Below are positions 36,847 through 44,617 of a stretch of DNA of 64,000 nucleotides, piece after piece; the stretch's first letter is position 1; each line of letters opens with the position of its first letter. Origin of the DNA: Streptomyces sp. JJ36 (lineage in GTDB: Bacteria; Actinomycetota; Actinomycetes; Streptomycetales; Streptomycetaceae); NCBI RefSeq assembly GCF_021696945.1, contig NZ_JACYHE010000004.1, forward strand, positions 1-64,000. Reading direction: 5' to 3'. The translations under genes and the position numbers were made by a program. The notes below the pieces were generated by a model, which worked only from the letters and a program-made list of their open reading frames with translations, was not told where the DNA came from and made no database searches.

Positions 36847-37084
36847 CCGGAATCAGGATCGTCATCTCCCGCTCCACCTCGAAACCCTCCGGCGCCTCGG
36901 CCATGAGCGCGGTCGTCAGGCCGGTGACGAGGCGGCCGTGCCAGGACCGCTGCGGCGACATCATGAAGACGAGCGCTCCGTCGATCAGTTCCGTGTGGCG
37001 GGGTGCCTCGGGGAGACGGTCCAGGTCCTCCGCGAACCAGCCTTCGGGGCGCGGCGGGCGCATCCAGTCGGGCAGTGCGGTCAT
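36847..37084 (-). pseudogene. Truncated Uma2-family (DUF820) nuclease gene
   Basis: ATG at 37084 begins M-T-A-L-P-D-W-M-R-P-P-R-P-E-G-W. T-E-L-I-D-G-A-L-V-F-M-M-S-P-Q-R-S-W-H and F-E-V-E-R-E-M-T-I follow, the N-terminal half of an Uma2-type restriction-endonuclease-like protein. After about 80 residues the match stops at the IS481-family element, so the catalytic D...ExK half is missing. Confidence 0.75.
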
Positions 37085-37140
37085 AGCTCAACGATAGCCA
37101 CTCGGAGCGACACAAACCACGCATGCGGGCCCGGCGCCGG

Positions 37141-37161
37141 GCCCGCCCGCGGGAGGCGGGC
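37141..37161 (-). terminator. Terminator of the sigma/response-regulator operon
   Basis: A 7-bp stem (GCCCGCC at 37141, GGCGGGC at 37155) with a 7-nt loop lies 18 bp past the stop of the last gene of the minus-strand operon. Confidence 0.55.
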
Positions 37162-37178
37162 GGGCTGCGGGCGGGTCG

Positions 37179-37427
37179 TCAGCGGAGGCGGCGGAGCAGG
37201 GACGGCAGACGGGGCAGCCGGAGCAGACGGAACCGGCGGGGGCGCCCGGCGCCGCCGGGCGCCGGGGGCTTGGCCTGCTCCGCCGCGATGGCGGCCGTCA
37301 GGAGGCTGCGGGGCAGCGCGAGCCGGGCGGGCCGCGGCAGGGCGCGGTCCGCCCGCGCGGAACGGATCAGCCGCGCCCCGTCCGCGGACGCGTCGCCGGA
37401 GGTCTCGGAGGTCATCTCGCCGGACAC
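37179..37427 (-). CDS. Small cationic protein, 82 aa, unknown function
   Basis: Last gene of a minus-strand operon, 37 bp after the response regulator. GTG start with GAGGAAG just upstream (close spacing), or ATG four codons later. The N-terminal 25 residues are acidic and Ser/Thr-rich. The middle is Ala/Leu/Pro-rich (LPRSLLTAAIAAEQAKPPAP). The last 22 residues are strongly basic and amphipathic: repeating R-F-R-L-L-R-L-P-R-L-P-S-L-L-R-R-L-R. No signal peptide. The acidic leader plus cationic tail resembles the plan of a precursor peptide, but no processing or export gene is present. I do not recognise it. Confidence 0.55.
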   Translation of the reverse strand: MSGEMTSETSGDASADGARLIRSARADRALPRPARLALPRSLLTAAIAAEQAKPPAPGGAGRPRRFRLLRLPRLPSLLRRLR

Positions 37428-37464
37428 CTTCCTCAGGGCTGGGAGCTTCGGGGACCGGGCCTGC

Positions 37465-38145
37465 TCAGGACTGGAACTTGTACCCGACGCCGCGCACCGT
37501 CAGCAGATGCCGGGGGCGCTTGGGGTCGGGCTCGATCTTCATCCGGAGCCGCCGGATGTGGACGTCGATCGACCTGCCGACGCCCTTGTTGTGCACCCCC
37601 CAGAGCCCGTCCGCGATCTGCCGCTTGGTGGTCACCCGGCCGGCGTGGCGCAGCAGGTGCCCCAGAAGCTCGTACTCGCGGAGCGGCAGCGGGACCTCCT
37701 CCCCGGAGACCGTGACCTGGCGCTGCTCCAGGTCCATCCGCACGGGACCGGACTCCAGCACTCTGGAGGGCGGGGGGCCGGCGTTCCTCCGGCCCCGCAC
37801 CACCGCTCGCATCCGGGCGATGAGCTCGCGTGAGGAGTACGGCTTCACGACGTAGTCGTCGGCGCCCACCTCGAGCGCGACCACCTTGTCGATCTCGCTG
37901 TCCTTGCCGGTGACCATGATGATCGGGACGTTGGACTCCTGACGCACCGTCCGGCAGACGTCCAGCCCGGAGATCTCCGGGAGCATCCAGTCCAGCAGGA
38001 TCAGGTCGGCGCCGTCGTCCTGGAAGCGGCGCAGGCCGTCCCGGCCGGTGCTGGCTCCGTCCACCTCGAACCCCTCCCCGCGGAGCAGGGTGGAGAGCGC
38101 CTCGCCGGTCGCCTCGTCGTCCTCGACCAGCAGCACACGTATCAC
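37465..38145 (-). CDS. OmpR/PhoB-family response regulator (orphan)
   Basis: 226 residues. Receiver domain with the acidic pocket E8-D9-D10, phosphoacceptor D52 (LILLDWMLPE) and K101 (DDYVVKPYSS). The C-terminal winged helix (residues 135-225: PLPLREYELLGHLLRHAGRV, GRSIDVHIRRLRMKIEPDPK, VRGVGYKF) binds DNA. ATG start overlaps the stop of the ECF sigma gene by 4 nt (ATGA). No histidine kinase gene is adjacent, so the phosphate donor is unknown. The arrangement with a sigma factor is uncommon. Confidence 0.92.
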   Translation of the reverse strand: MIRVLLVEDDEATGEALSTLLRGEGFEVDGASTGRDGLRRFQDDGADLILLDWMLPEISGLDVCRTVRQESNVPIIMVTGKDSEIDKVVALEVGADDYVVKPYSSRELIARMRAVVRGRRNAGPPPSRVLESGPVRMDLEQRQVTVSGEEVPLPLREYELLGHLLRHAGRVTTKRQIADGLWGVHNKGVGRSIDVHIRRLRMKIEPDPKRPRHLLTVRGVGYKFQS

Positions 38146-38744
38146 GCCGGCTCCCCCTCGAGACGGTGGTACGCGCGCTCCAGCGCCGTCTGCGCCCTTC
38201 GTACGGGCACCCGCAGGGCCGTCGCCACCTCCGGCAGCGCGAGCCCGGCCCAGTCGCTGAGCAGCAGCACGTCCCGGTCCCTCCGGCGCAGCCCGCCGAG
38301 TGCGCCGGCCAGCCGGCGGGTCGCCGGGTCCGCGGAGGTCGACCGCAGCGCGCGGTAGCGCACCGCCTCACGACGCCGGTGCCCCCCGATCACCCGGCCG
38401 GCGATCCCGTACAGCCAGGGCCGGGCGGCACACCGGCCGGCGTCGTAGCCGTGCCGCGCACGGAAGCCGCGGAGGAAGGTCTCCGCGACCACGTCGTCCA
38501 CCAGTTCCGGGCCGAGCCGGAACTCGGCGTACCGGTGGATCTCCGGCGCACGGCGGTCGTAGAACTCGGCGAAACAGCCTGGGTCGTTCCGGGACAGCTC
38601 GATCAGCAGGGCATCGTGGATGACGTCCTCCAGGCCGTCGCCGGGCCATCCCTCGCCGGGTGAACGGGCCTCCCCCACGGCCGTTCCGAACTGGCGGTCC
38701 CTCCCCGGGGCAGGGACGCATGTCGTCTCGCGCATCTGCCTCAC
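38142..38744 (-). CDS. ECF-type RNA polymerase sigma factor
   Basis: 200 residues. Region 2 at about 52-110 (FAEFYDRRAPEIHRYAEFRL, DDVVAETFLRGFRARHGYD) binds core polymerase and the -10. Region 4 at about 148-195 (GLRRRDRDVLLLSDWAGLAL, PEVATALRVPVRRAQTALER) reads the -35. GTG start with GGAAGGA about 5 nt upstream. First gene of an operon with a response regulator and a small cationic protein. No anti-sigma gene is found beside it, so activity may be set by the regulator or by expression. Confidence 0.9.
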   Translation of the reverse strand: MRQMRETTCVPAPGRDRQFGTAVGEARSPGEGWPGDGLEDVIHDALLIELSRNDPGCFAEFYDRRAPEIHRYAEFRLGPELVDDVVAETFLRGFRARHGYDAGRCAARPWLYGIAGRVIGGHRRREAVRYRALRSTSADPATRRLAGALGGLRRRDRDVLLLSDWAGLALPEVATALRVPVRRAQTALERAYHRLEGEPA

Positions 38745-38839
38745 CGTCCTTCCTTCACCATGGCGTCACCCGTTATTGCCCGAAGGGCCACCTCTGGTTA
38801 CAGATTTGTTCGAGCCCGGGGGCGTGAGGCATGTCACAG

Positions 38840-38900
38840 CGGGAACACGGCAGCGCGGCGGGAGGAGCGGCGCGGGAACACGGCAGCGCGGCGGGAGGAG
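38840..38900. repeat. 33-bp tandem duplication upstream of the sigma gene
   Basis: CGGGAACACGGCAGCGCGGC with the following GGGAGGAG occurs at 38840 and again at 38873, identical over 28 bp. It lies about 95-155 bp before the sigma gene start, and could hold repeated regulator sites or be a simple slippage duplication. Confidence 0.6.
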
Positions 38901-38929
38901 TGGCAGGCCCCGGCCGAGTGCGACTGCGT

Positions 38930-39858
38930 GGTGGGCCGTGGTCACTGCTTGGCCGGCTACGAGGGGAGAGGTGGTGGGTGCCGGGCCCGTTCAGGCTGCC
39001 GGCGCGGGTGGCGTGGCCGGCTGGGGTTCACCCGCCTGTGACGGGGCCGGGCGGCGGGGCGGGCGGCAGCCGGTGACGGGCGCACCGTGGCGGGCTGCTG
39101 CCGCGCTGTGCCTGAGGTTTCGTCTTCTCGCTCCGCTCGTGTCACGCCGGTGGCCCGTCCTCGTCCGTCTGCGGGCCGTTCCGGAGTGGGGGTGCGCGTG
39201 GCCGGGTGCCTGGGGGCGGCCGGGCTGCGCCACAGGCTGCCCGGGTCGCGGCGCGCGCCCGATGGGCCGCGCCGAGTGCCCGAGGCACCCTCTCGGGGGC
39301 CGGGTGGCCTCATTCGGTACCGAATGTAAGGGGTGGTAGTGGGTGGCGCCTATGACGATCTTGTACTGGTCCACATAAAGCCCAAATTCGGGCCGCATTC
39401 TGGGCTTTATGTGGACCCGTACAAGATCACCGGGGATTCATCAGAGGTGGTACCCAATGGCGCCCCTTACCCCCGGCCCGAAGGCCCTTGCCGGACACGG
39501 CGCCCGCCCGCCACGCCGTGGAGTCCGACCCGCAGCCCGTCGCCGGGCGACAGGGCGAACGCCCGACCCGCCCCCGTAGGCCGCGATCATGCGCACCCCC
39601 ACTCCGGAACGGCCCGCAGACGAACCCCGCAGCGCCACGCACGTGACACGAGCGGAGCGAGAAGACGAAACCTCAGGCACCGCGCGGCAGCAGCCCGCCA
39701 CGGTGCGCCCGTCACCGGCTACCGACCGCCCCGCCGCCCGGCCCCCTCACAGACGGGTGAACCCCAGCCCACCACGCCACCCGCGCCGGCAGCCTGAACG
39801 AGCCCGCCACCCACCACCCCTGCCCCCGTAGCCCGCCAAGCAGTGACCGCGACCACGG
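38930..39858. repeat. Long imperfect palindrome, copy 1
   Basis: The left arm (about 38930-39210) and right arm (about 39585-39858) are inverted copies, by eye about 90% identical over the outer 200 bp. Shared landmarks are GGTCACTGCTTGGC (38940) with GCCAAGCAGTGACC (39835), TCACCCGCCTGTGA with TCACAGACGGGTGA, CGTCTTCTCGCTCCGCTCG with its complement, and CTGCGGGCCGTTCCGGAGTG with its complement. The inner parts diverge apart from the central hairpin at 39357-39428. Located between the end of the methyltransferase gene and the start region of the sigma gene. No convincing gene inside; 38745-38929 is the sigma upstream region. Confidence 0.85.
39357..39428. other. Core hairpin of palindrome copy 1
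   Basis: 28-nt arms (39357-39384 and 39401-39428) pair at 27 of 28 positions around a 16-nt loop. The outer 18 nt read GATCTTGTACTGGTCCAC, the inner 10 nt ATAAAGCCCA, and the loop AATTCGGGCCGCATTC. Outer stem and loop core recur in copy 2; the inner stem does not. Confidence 0.9.
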
Positions 39859-39913
39859 ACTGGTCCCGCACCCGGACGAAGACCCCCGCCACCCCAGCCG
39901 CGCAGGCGTCCCC

Positions 39914-40726
39914 TCACCCCGGGACCGTGGCGCGGGCCTTGAAGAAGGTGTAGTGGAAGGTCCCGTCGGGCCCTGCGGTGCGGCGCAGGTCCGCGATGCC
40001 CCGTGCGAAGTCGGCCGCCGTGGACAACCCGGCGGCCACCGCGGAGGCGCCGACCGACTCGATTGCGGCGATGAAGGTGCGCCGGGTGAACCCCTCCACC
40101 AGCCCGGGGCGCGTCCGGTCGGCGTAGACCGGGCAGGGGGTCACCGTGATGTCCGCGTAGCCGGCTCCGGCCAGCAGCGGGGACAGCCGGCGGCCGGTGT
40201 ACGCGTCGCCCCCGACGTCGGCCTGCAACCGCGCCTGGTGGTCGATCGCGGCCCGGGCGTACGGGCTGTCGGGGTGGAAGAAGGCGGAGCCGTGATCGCC
40301 CTCGATCACGGTGAGCGTGCCGCCGGGGCGCAGCACCCGGCGGAGCAGGGTGAGCGTACGCAGCGGGTCCGGCAGATGCTCCAGCACGAAGCAGACGAAG
40401 ACGTGGTCGAACTCCCCGTCCCCGAACGGCAGCGCGTGGAGGTCGGCCCGGTGCCACTCCACCGCTGCCCCGGGGTGCCGGGCGGCCACCCGGGCGCGGG
40501 CGGCGGTCAGGGAGTCCGCGGAGCGGTCGACCGCGACCAGCCGCGCTCCGGGGCTGGAGTCCAGCAGGTGCACCGTCTGCGCGCCCACCCCGCAGCCGGC
40601 CTCCAGCACCCGGCTGCCCGCCGGGTAGGCGGTGCCCTCGTGCAGCAGGGCGGCCAGGGTGTCCGCCTGGTCGCCGAGGCGGCGGGTCTCGTGCGCCGAG
40701 TACCCGTGCACGTAGTCGACCGTCAT
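39914..40726 (-). CDS. Class I SAM-dependent methyltransferase
   Basis: 270 residues. Motif I V-L-E-A-G-C-G-V-G-A-Q-T near residue 42, acidic end of strand 2 in L-V-A-V-D-R-S near 65, F-G-D-G-E-F-D-H-V-F-V near 105, and L-R-P-G-G-T-L-T-V-I-E near 140, all standard for the Rossmann-type methyltransferase fold. ATG with GGAGACGGAGAG upstream. Divergent from a MocR regulator 172 bp away, which may control it. Substrate unknown; the C-terminal half (SPLLAGAGYADITVTPCPVY) is as in small-molecule methyltransferases. Confidence 0.85.
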   Translation of the reverse strand: MTVDYVHGYSAHETRRLGDQADTLAALLHEGTAYPAGSRVLEAGCGVGAQTVHLLDSSPGARLVAVDRSADSLTAARARVAARHPGAAVEWHRADLHALPFGDGEFDHVFVCFVLEHLPDPLRTLTLLRRVLRPGGTLTVIEGDHGSAFFHPDSPYARAAIDHQARLQADVGGDAYTGRRLSPLLAGAGYADITVTPCPVYADRTRPGLVEGFTRRTFIAAIESVGASAVAAGLSTAADFARGIADLRRTAGPDGTFHYTFFKARATVPG

Positions 40727-40886
40727 CGCTCTCCGTCTCCTCACCACGTCACCGACCGGCGGAACCGGCCCTCGGAGCGCCGCCGAAGCGCAGCCGTGCC
40801 GAAGCCGTCTCGTCCCCGAAGCGCTCCCGAAAGGTCGCGCCCGCCGGGCGGCCCCGGTGCCGGGGCCGTGCGCTCGATCCTGGCCG

Positions 40887-40911
40887 TACTCTGGACCAGT
40901 GGACAGGTCCA
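40887..40911 (+). promoter_or_regulatory. Leaderless promoter and operator of the MocR gene
   Basis: TACTCT (40887-40892) is a possible -10, 7 nt before the GTG at 40899. TGGACC (40892-40897) and GGTCCA (40906-40911) form an inverted repeat with an 8-bp spacer overlapping the start. A site here suits autoregulation and control of the divergent methyltransferase gene. Confidence 0.45.
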
Positions 40912-42416
40912 ATCCGGAGGCCTTTCAGAGGTCCAAAGTTCCGGGCTCCGACTTCCTCCAGCTCCGCGCCGAGGAGGCGCCGCGCGGCGGCCTCGCCGAG
41001 TGGCTGGCGCGGCGGCTACGGGCGGCCATCGCGGACGGCCGGCTCCCGGTGGGGAGCCGGCTGCCGGCCACCCGGGTGCTGGCCGGCGAGCTCCAGGTGT
41101 CCCGGGGCGTGGTCACCGAGGCGTACCAGCGGCTGACCGAGGACGGGCACGTCGCGGGCCGGGGCCGGAACGGCACCGTGGTGGTCGCCGCGCCGCCGCC
41201 ACAGCCGCCGCCCGCCGAGCGGCCGGCGGCGTCCGCCCGGTCCCCGGTGTTCGACGGGCCGCCGGGCGCCGACGTCTTCGACCGGCTGCGTGCGGTGCCG
41301 GCCCGCATCGACCTCTCACCGGGTCTGCCCGACCTCTCCGCGTTCCCCCGCACGGCGTGGCTGCGCGCCGAACGGGCGGTGCTGGACGGCCTCTCGGCGC
41401 CCGACCTGGGCTACGGCGACCCGCGCGGCAGCGAGACCCTGCGCCGGGCGGTCTCCCGCTGGCTGGCCCGGAACCGCGGGATCCGCGCGGACCCGGACGA
41501 GGTGCTGATCGTCGCCGGGGTGGCCCAGGCGCTGGGCCTGATCGCGCAGGTCCTGCGGGACGACGGCACCGGGGCCGCGGCGGTCGAGGACCCTGGTTCG
41601 CTGGGCACCCGCCAGCACCTGCGGCACTGGGGGCTGGACACGCCGCCGGTCCCGGTGGACGGCGAGGGCGTACGGGTGGACGCCCTGCGGTCTTCGGGGG
41701 CACCCGCGGTGGTGCTGACCCCGGCGCACCAGTTCCCGACCGGGGTGGTGCTCGGCGGGGAACGGCGGCGGGAGCTGCTGCGCTGGGCCGGCGAGGGCGG
41801 ACTGGTCGTCGAGGACGACTACGACGCCGAGCACCGCTACGACCGGCCGCCGGTGCCCGCGCTGCGCTCGCTCCTCGCCGAGCGGGTCTGCTACACCGGC
41901 AGCGTCTCCAAGCTGCTGGCGCCCGCGCTGCGGATCGGCTGGATCCTGCCGCCGGCCGGGCACCGGGAGGCGCTGATCGAGGCCAAGCGGTACGCGGATC
42001 TGGGCAGCGCGGCGCTGCCGCAGCTCGTCCTGGCGCGGCTGATGGACTCCGGTGGGCTGGAGCGCCACCTGAGGACGCTGCGCGGCCGCCACCGGCGCCG
42101 CCGGGACGCCGTGATCGCGGCGGTGCGCCGGCACCTGCCGGGCGCCCGGGTACACGGCGCGGCGGCGGGTCTGCACCTCATGGTCACCTTCGAGGGGCCC
42201 GCGGGAGGGCCCGGGGACTGCTCGCACCTCGACGACACCGCGGTGGCCGCGGCGGCGCTCGCCCGGGGCGTCACGGTGCACCCGCTCTCCTGGCACGCCC
42301 AGCGCCCGCACCCGCCGGGTCTGGTGCTGGGGTACGCCGCGCGGACGCCCGCGGTCCTCGCGGAGGGCGTCGCCGTGCTCGGCGAGGAGGTGCGCCGGCT
42401 TCGCGGCACGGGGTGA
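40899..42416 (+). CDS. MocR/PdxR-family regulator (GntR HTH plus aminotransferase fold)
   Basis: 505 residues. Residues 30-100 are a GntR winged helix (LAEWLARRLRAAIADGRLPV, VLAGELQVSRGVVTEAYQRL). The rest is a type I aminotransferase-like domain. The pyridoxal phosphate lysine is seen in C-Y-T-G-S-V-S-K near residue 335, with upstream V-V-E-D-D-Y-D-A-E-H. Such proteins act as pyridoxal-phosphate-sensing transcription factors, typically for vitamin B6 or amino-compound genes. GTG 40899 fits a leaderless start. Divergent from the methyltransferase gene. No pdxST nearby, so targets are unclear. Confidence 0.88.
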   Translation: MDRSNPEAFQRSKVPGSDFLQLRAEEAPRGGLAEWLARRLRAAIADGRLPVGSRLPATRVLAGELQVSRGVVTEAYQRLTEDGHVAGRGRNGTVVVAAPPPQPPPAERPAASARSPVFDGPPGADVFDRLRAVPARIDLSPGLPDLSAFPRTAWLRAERAVLDGLSAPDLGYGDPRGSETLRRAVSRWLARNRGIRADPDEVLIVAGVAQALGLIAQVLRDDGTGAAAVEDPGSLGTRQHLRHWGLDTPPVPVDGEGVRVDALRSSGAPAVVLTPAHQFPTGVVLGGERRRELLRWAGEGGLVVEDDYDAEHRYDRPPVPALRSLLAERVCYTGSVSKLLAPALRIGWILPPAGHREALIEAKRYADLGSAALPQLVLARLMDSGGLERHLRTLRGRHRRRRDAVIAAVRRHLPGARVHGAAAGLHLMVTFEGPAGGPGDCSHLDDTAVAAAALARGVTVHPLSWHAQRPHPPGLVLGYAARTPAVLAEGVAVLGEEVRRLRGTG

Positions 42417-42498
42417 GCGGCAGGGCCCGGGAGCGAGCCGCAGGGCACGGGAAGACCACGGGACCGGGCACGGGGCCGCAGGCACGGGGTGAGCGGCA
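42405..42498. repeat. 18-bp direct repeat at the MocR gene end
   Basis: GGCACGGGGTGAGCGGCA at 42405 (containing the MocR stop) and again at 42481, 76 bp apart, identical. Probably a local duplication of the gene end. Confidence 0.55.
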
Positions 42499-42558
42499 CG
42501 CCCCGGGGCCGGACCGCAGGAAAGGTGTGGACGGCCGACCGCGGGACACCCGCCGGGC

Positions 42559-43425
42559 ATGAACGCACAGCGGCCCCTCGCGGTCGTCACCGGCGCCTCC
42601 CGCGGCATCGGCCTGGAGCTCGCGGGCGTGCTCGCCGCGCACGGCCACGACCTGATACTGAACGCCGAGGACCACGAGGACGCCGCCGCGGGCGCCGCGG
42701 CGGCCCCGGGAGCCGCCGGGGGCTCCGGCAACACGTCCCTGGACCTCGCGACCGCCACCGTACGGGCGGGCGGGGCGGACGCCGAGGCCGTGCCGGCCGA
42801 CCTGGCCACCTACGACGGGGTGGAGAAGCTCTGCGCGGCGGTACGGGCGACCGGCCGCCCGGTGGACGTGCTGGTGCTGAACGCCGGGGTGGGGCAGGGC
42901 GGCGCCTTTCTGGACACCGAGCTGGCGGACCAGGCACGGGTGATCGACCTCAACGTCTCCGGGACCGTGCACCTCGCCCACCGGCTGCTGCCGGGCATGG
43001 TGGAGCGCGGCGCGGGTCGGGTGCTGATCACCTCCTCGGTGGCGAGCACCATGCCGGGCTCCTTCCAGTCCGTCTACAACGCCTCCAAATCCTTCCTCCA
43101 GTCGTTCGCGCAGGCCCTCGCGGAGGAGCTGCGGGGCACCGGGGTGACCGTGACCTCGCTGATGCCGGGCCCGACGGATACGGACTTCTTCCGGCGCGCC
43201 GGGATGGCGGACACCCCGCTCGGGCGGGCGCCGAAGGACGACCCCCGGCTGGTGGCCCGGCAGGGCTACCAGGCGCTGATGGCGGGCCGCGGCAAGGTGA
43301 TCGCCGGGTCACCGGCGACCCGGCTGCAGGGGGCCGCCGGTGCGGTGCTGCCGGACCGGGTGAAGGCGGCGGCGCACCGGCTGGTGGCCAAGCCGACCCG
43401 GCGGCGCCGTGAGCACGCGGGGTAG
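42559..43425 (+). CDS. Short-chain dehydrogenase/reductase
   Basis: 288 residues. NAD(P)-binding T-G-A-S-R-G-I-G (11-18), L-N-A-G near 108, catalytic Ser in I-T-S-S near 159 and Y173-N-A-S-K177. An unusual Ala/Gly insert (residues 40-60) follows the second strand. Soluble oxidoreductase; substrate unknown. The C-terminal 30 residues (LPDRVKAAAHRLVAKPTRRR) are basic. ATG start; a second SDR gene lies 226 bp downstream in the same direction. Confidence 0.85.
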   Translation: MNAQRPLAVVTGASRGIGLELAGVLAAHGHDLILNAEDHEDAAAGAAAAPGAAGGSGNTSLDLATATVRAGGADAEAVPADLATYDGVEKLCAAVRATGRPVDVLVLNAGVGQGGAFLDTELADQARVIDLNVSGTVHLAHRLLPGMVERGAGRVLITSSVASTMPGSFQSVYNASKSFLQSFAQALAEELRGTGVTVTSLMPGPTDTDFFRRAGMADTPLGRAPKDDPRLVARQGYQALMAGRGKVIAGSPATRLQGAAGAVLPDRVKAAAHRLVAKPTRRRREHAG

Positions 43426-43491
43426 GCGGGCGCCCCGGCCGCCGCGGCACGGCGAGCCGGGCGGAGCCTGCCGGACGGGGAGCCCCCGGCG

Positions 43492-43533
43492 GTCGCGGGC
43501 CGCAGCCCGTACGTCGCGGGCCGCGGTCCGTAC
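43492..43533. repeat. 21-bp tandem duplication between two SDR genes
   Basis: GTCGCGGGCCGCAGCCCGTAC at 43492 is repeated at 43513 with two changes (GG and T). Likely slippage; no assigned role. Confidence 0.55.
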
Positions 43534-43651
43534 GAGGGGCGCCGGCGCCCCAGAGCGCGCGCCCGGCGCGGACGGGCCGCGCGCTCGCCGCAACGCGCCC
43601 TTGTTCGGGGGAATCGGCCGCCCGGGGCGTGGGCTCTGCTGTGCTGGGCGG

Positions 43652-44617
43652 ATGGCACGGAACCGAGGGCTGGCCATCGTCACCGGCAGCTCGAGCGGGA
43701 TCGGGGAGGCGACGGCTCGCGCGCTCGCCCGGCGCGGCTTCCCCACCGTCCTCGTGGCGCGCCGGTCCGGCCGGCTGGAGGAACTCGCGGACGAGCTCGG
43801 CCGCCACGCCCCCAGCCTGCCGCTCCCGCTCGACCTGTCCCGCGAGGCCGAGGTGGCACCGCGCCTCGCGGAGGTGACCGCGCGCGCCGGCCCGGTCGAC
43901 GCCCTGGTGAACTGCGCGGGCCACGGCCAGTACGAGACGTTCCTGGAGACCGAGCCGGACACCCTGCACGCCCTGATGCAGGTGCACTACTTCGGCCCGG
44001 CGGCGGCGATCCGCTCCGTCCTGCCGTCGATGCGGGCACGAGGCACGGGTCACGTGGTCAACGTGGCCTCCATCTCCACCAAGATGGGCCCGTGGGGCCA
44101 CAGCGGCTACGTGGCCGCGAAGTCCGCGCTCACCGCGCTCACCGAGAGCCTCGCCGCCGAGTACGGGCCGGCCGGCGTGCGCTTCAGCGTCGTCCACCCG
44201 GGCCTGGTGGACACCGCGTACTTCCGCCGTACGGAACTGGAGGCGCTGCGCGGCCGGGTGGAGCGGCGGCTGGTGCCGCCGGAGCGGGTGGCCCGCGCGG
44301 TGGTGCGGCTCCTCGACCGGCCCCGGCTGCAGCGCTGCGTACCGCGGCACTACCGGGTGCTGGACCTGCTCGGCGCCGTGAGCCCGGAGCTGCTGCACCG
44401 GCTGGTGCGGCGGCAGAGCACCCCGCGGCACGCGTCCCGCGCCGGAGAGGCGACCACCCGCGGGCCGGGTGACGGCGGGCCGGGCGACGACGGGCCGGGG
44501 GACGGCGGACCGGGAACCGGCGGGCCCGGCTCCCGCGCGCCGGGCACCGGCGGACCCACCACGCGAGACCGGGACGCGCCGGGTGACGGCCGGGCGGCCC
44601 CGGGGGCGCGCTCGTGA
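43652..44617 (+). CDS. Short-chain dehydrogenase/reductase with Gly/Pro tail
   Basis: 321 residues. T-G-S-S-S-G-I-G (11-18), N-C-A-G near 87, catalytic Y153-V-A-A-K157. The last 55 residues are a disordered repeat of G-P-G-D/T-G-G units not seen in normal SDRs. ATG start (weak ribosome site). Overlaps the next glycosyltransferase gene by 4 nt (GTGA), so the SDR and GT4 are coupled and may modify the same lipid or glycan, which is inference. Confidence 0.84.
   Translation: MARNRGLAIVTGSSSGIGEATARALARRGFPTVLVARRSGRLEELADELGRHAPSLPLPLDLSREAEVAPRLAEVTARAGPVDALVNCAGHGQYETFLETEPDTLHALMQVHYFGPAAAIRSVLPSMRARGTGHVVNVASISTKMGPWGHSGYVAAKSALTALTESLAAEYGPAGVRFSVVHPGLVDTAYFRRTELEALRGRVERRLVPPERVARAVVRLLDRPRLQRCVPRHYRVLDLLGAVSPELLHRLVRRQSTPRHASRAGEATTRGPGDGGPGDDGPGDGGPGTGGPGSRAPGTGGPTTRDRDAPGDGRAAPGARS

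Noticed and set aside
39333..39797. Possible small protein across the core hairpin of copy 1
   Set aside because: The frame crosses both stem arms, so half is the reverse complement of the other. The copy 2 equivalent encodes different residues.
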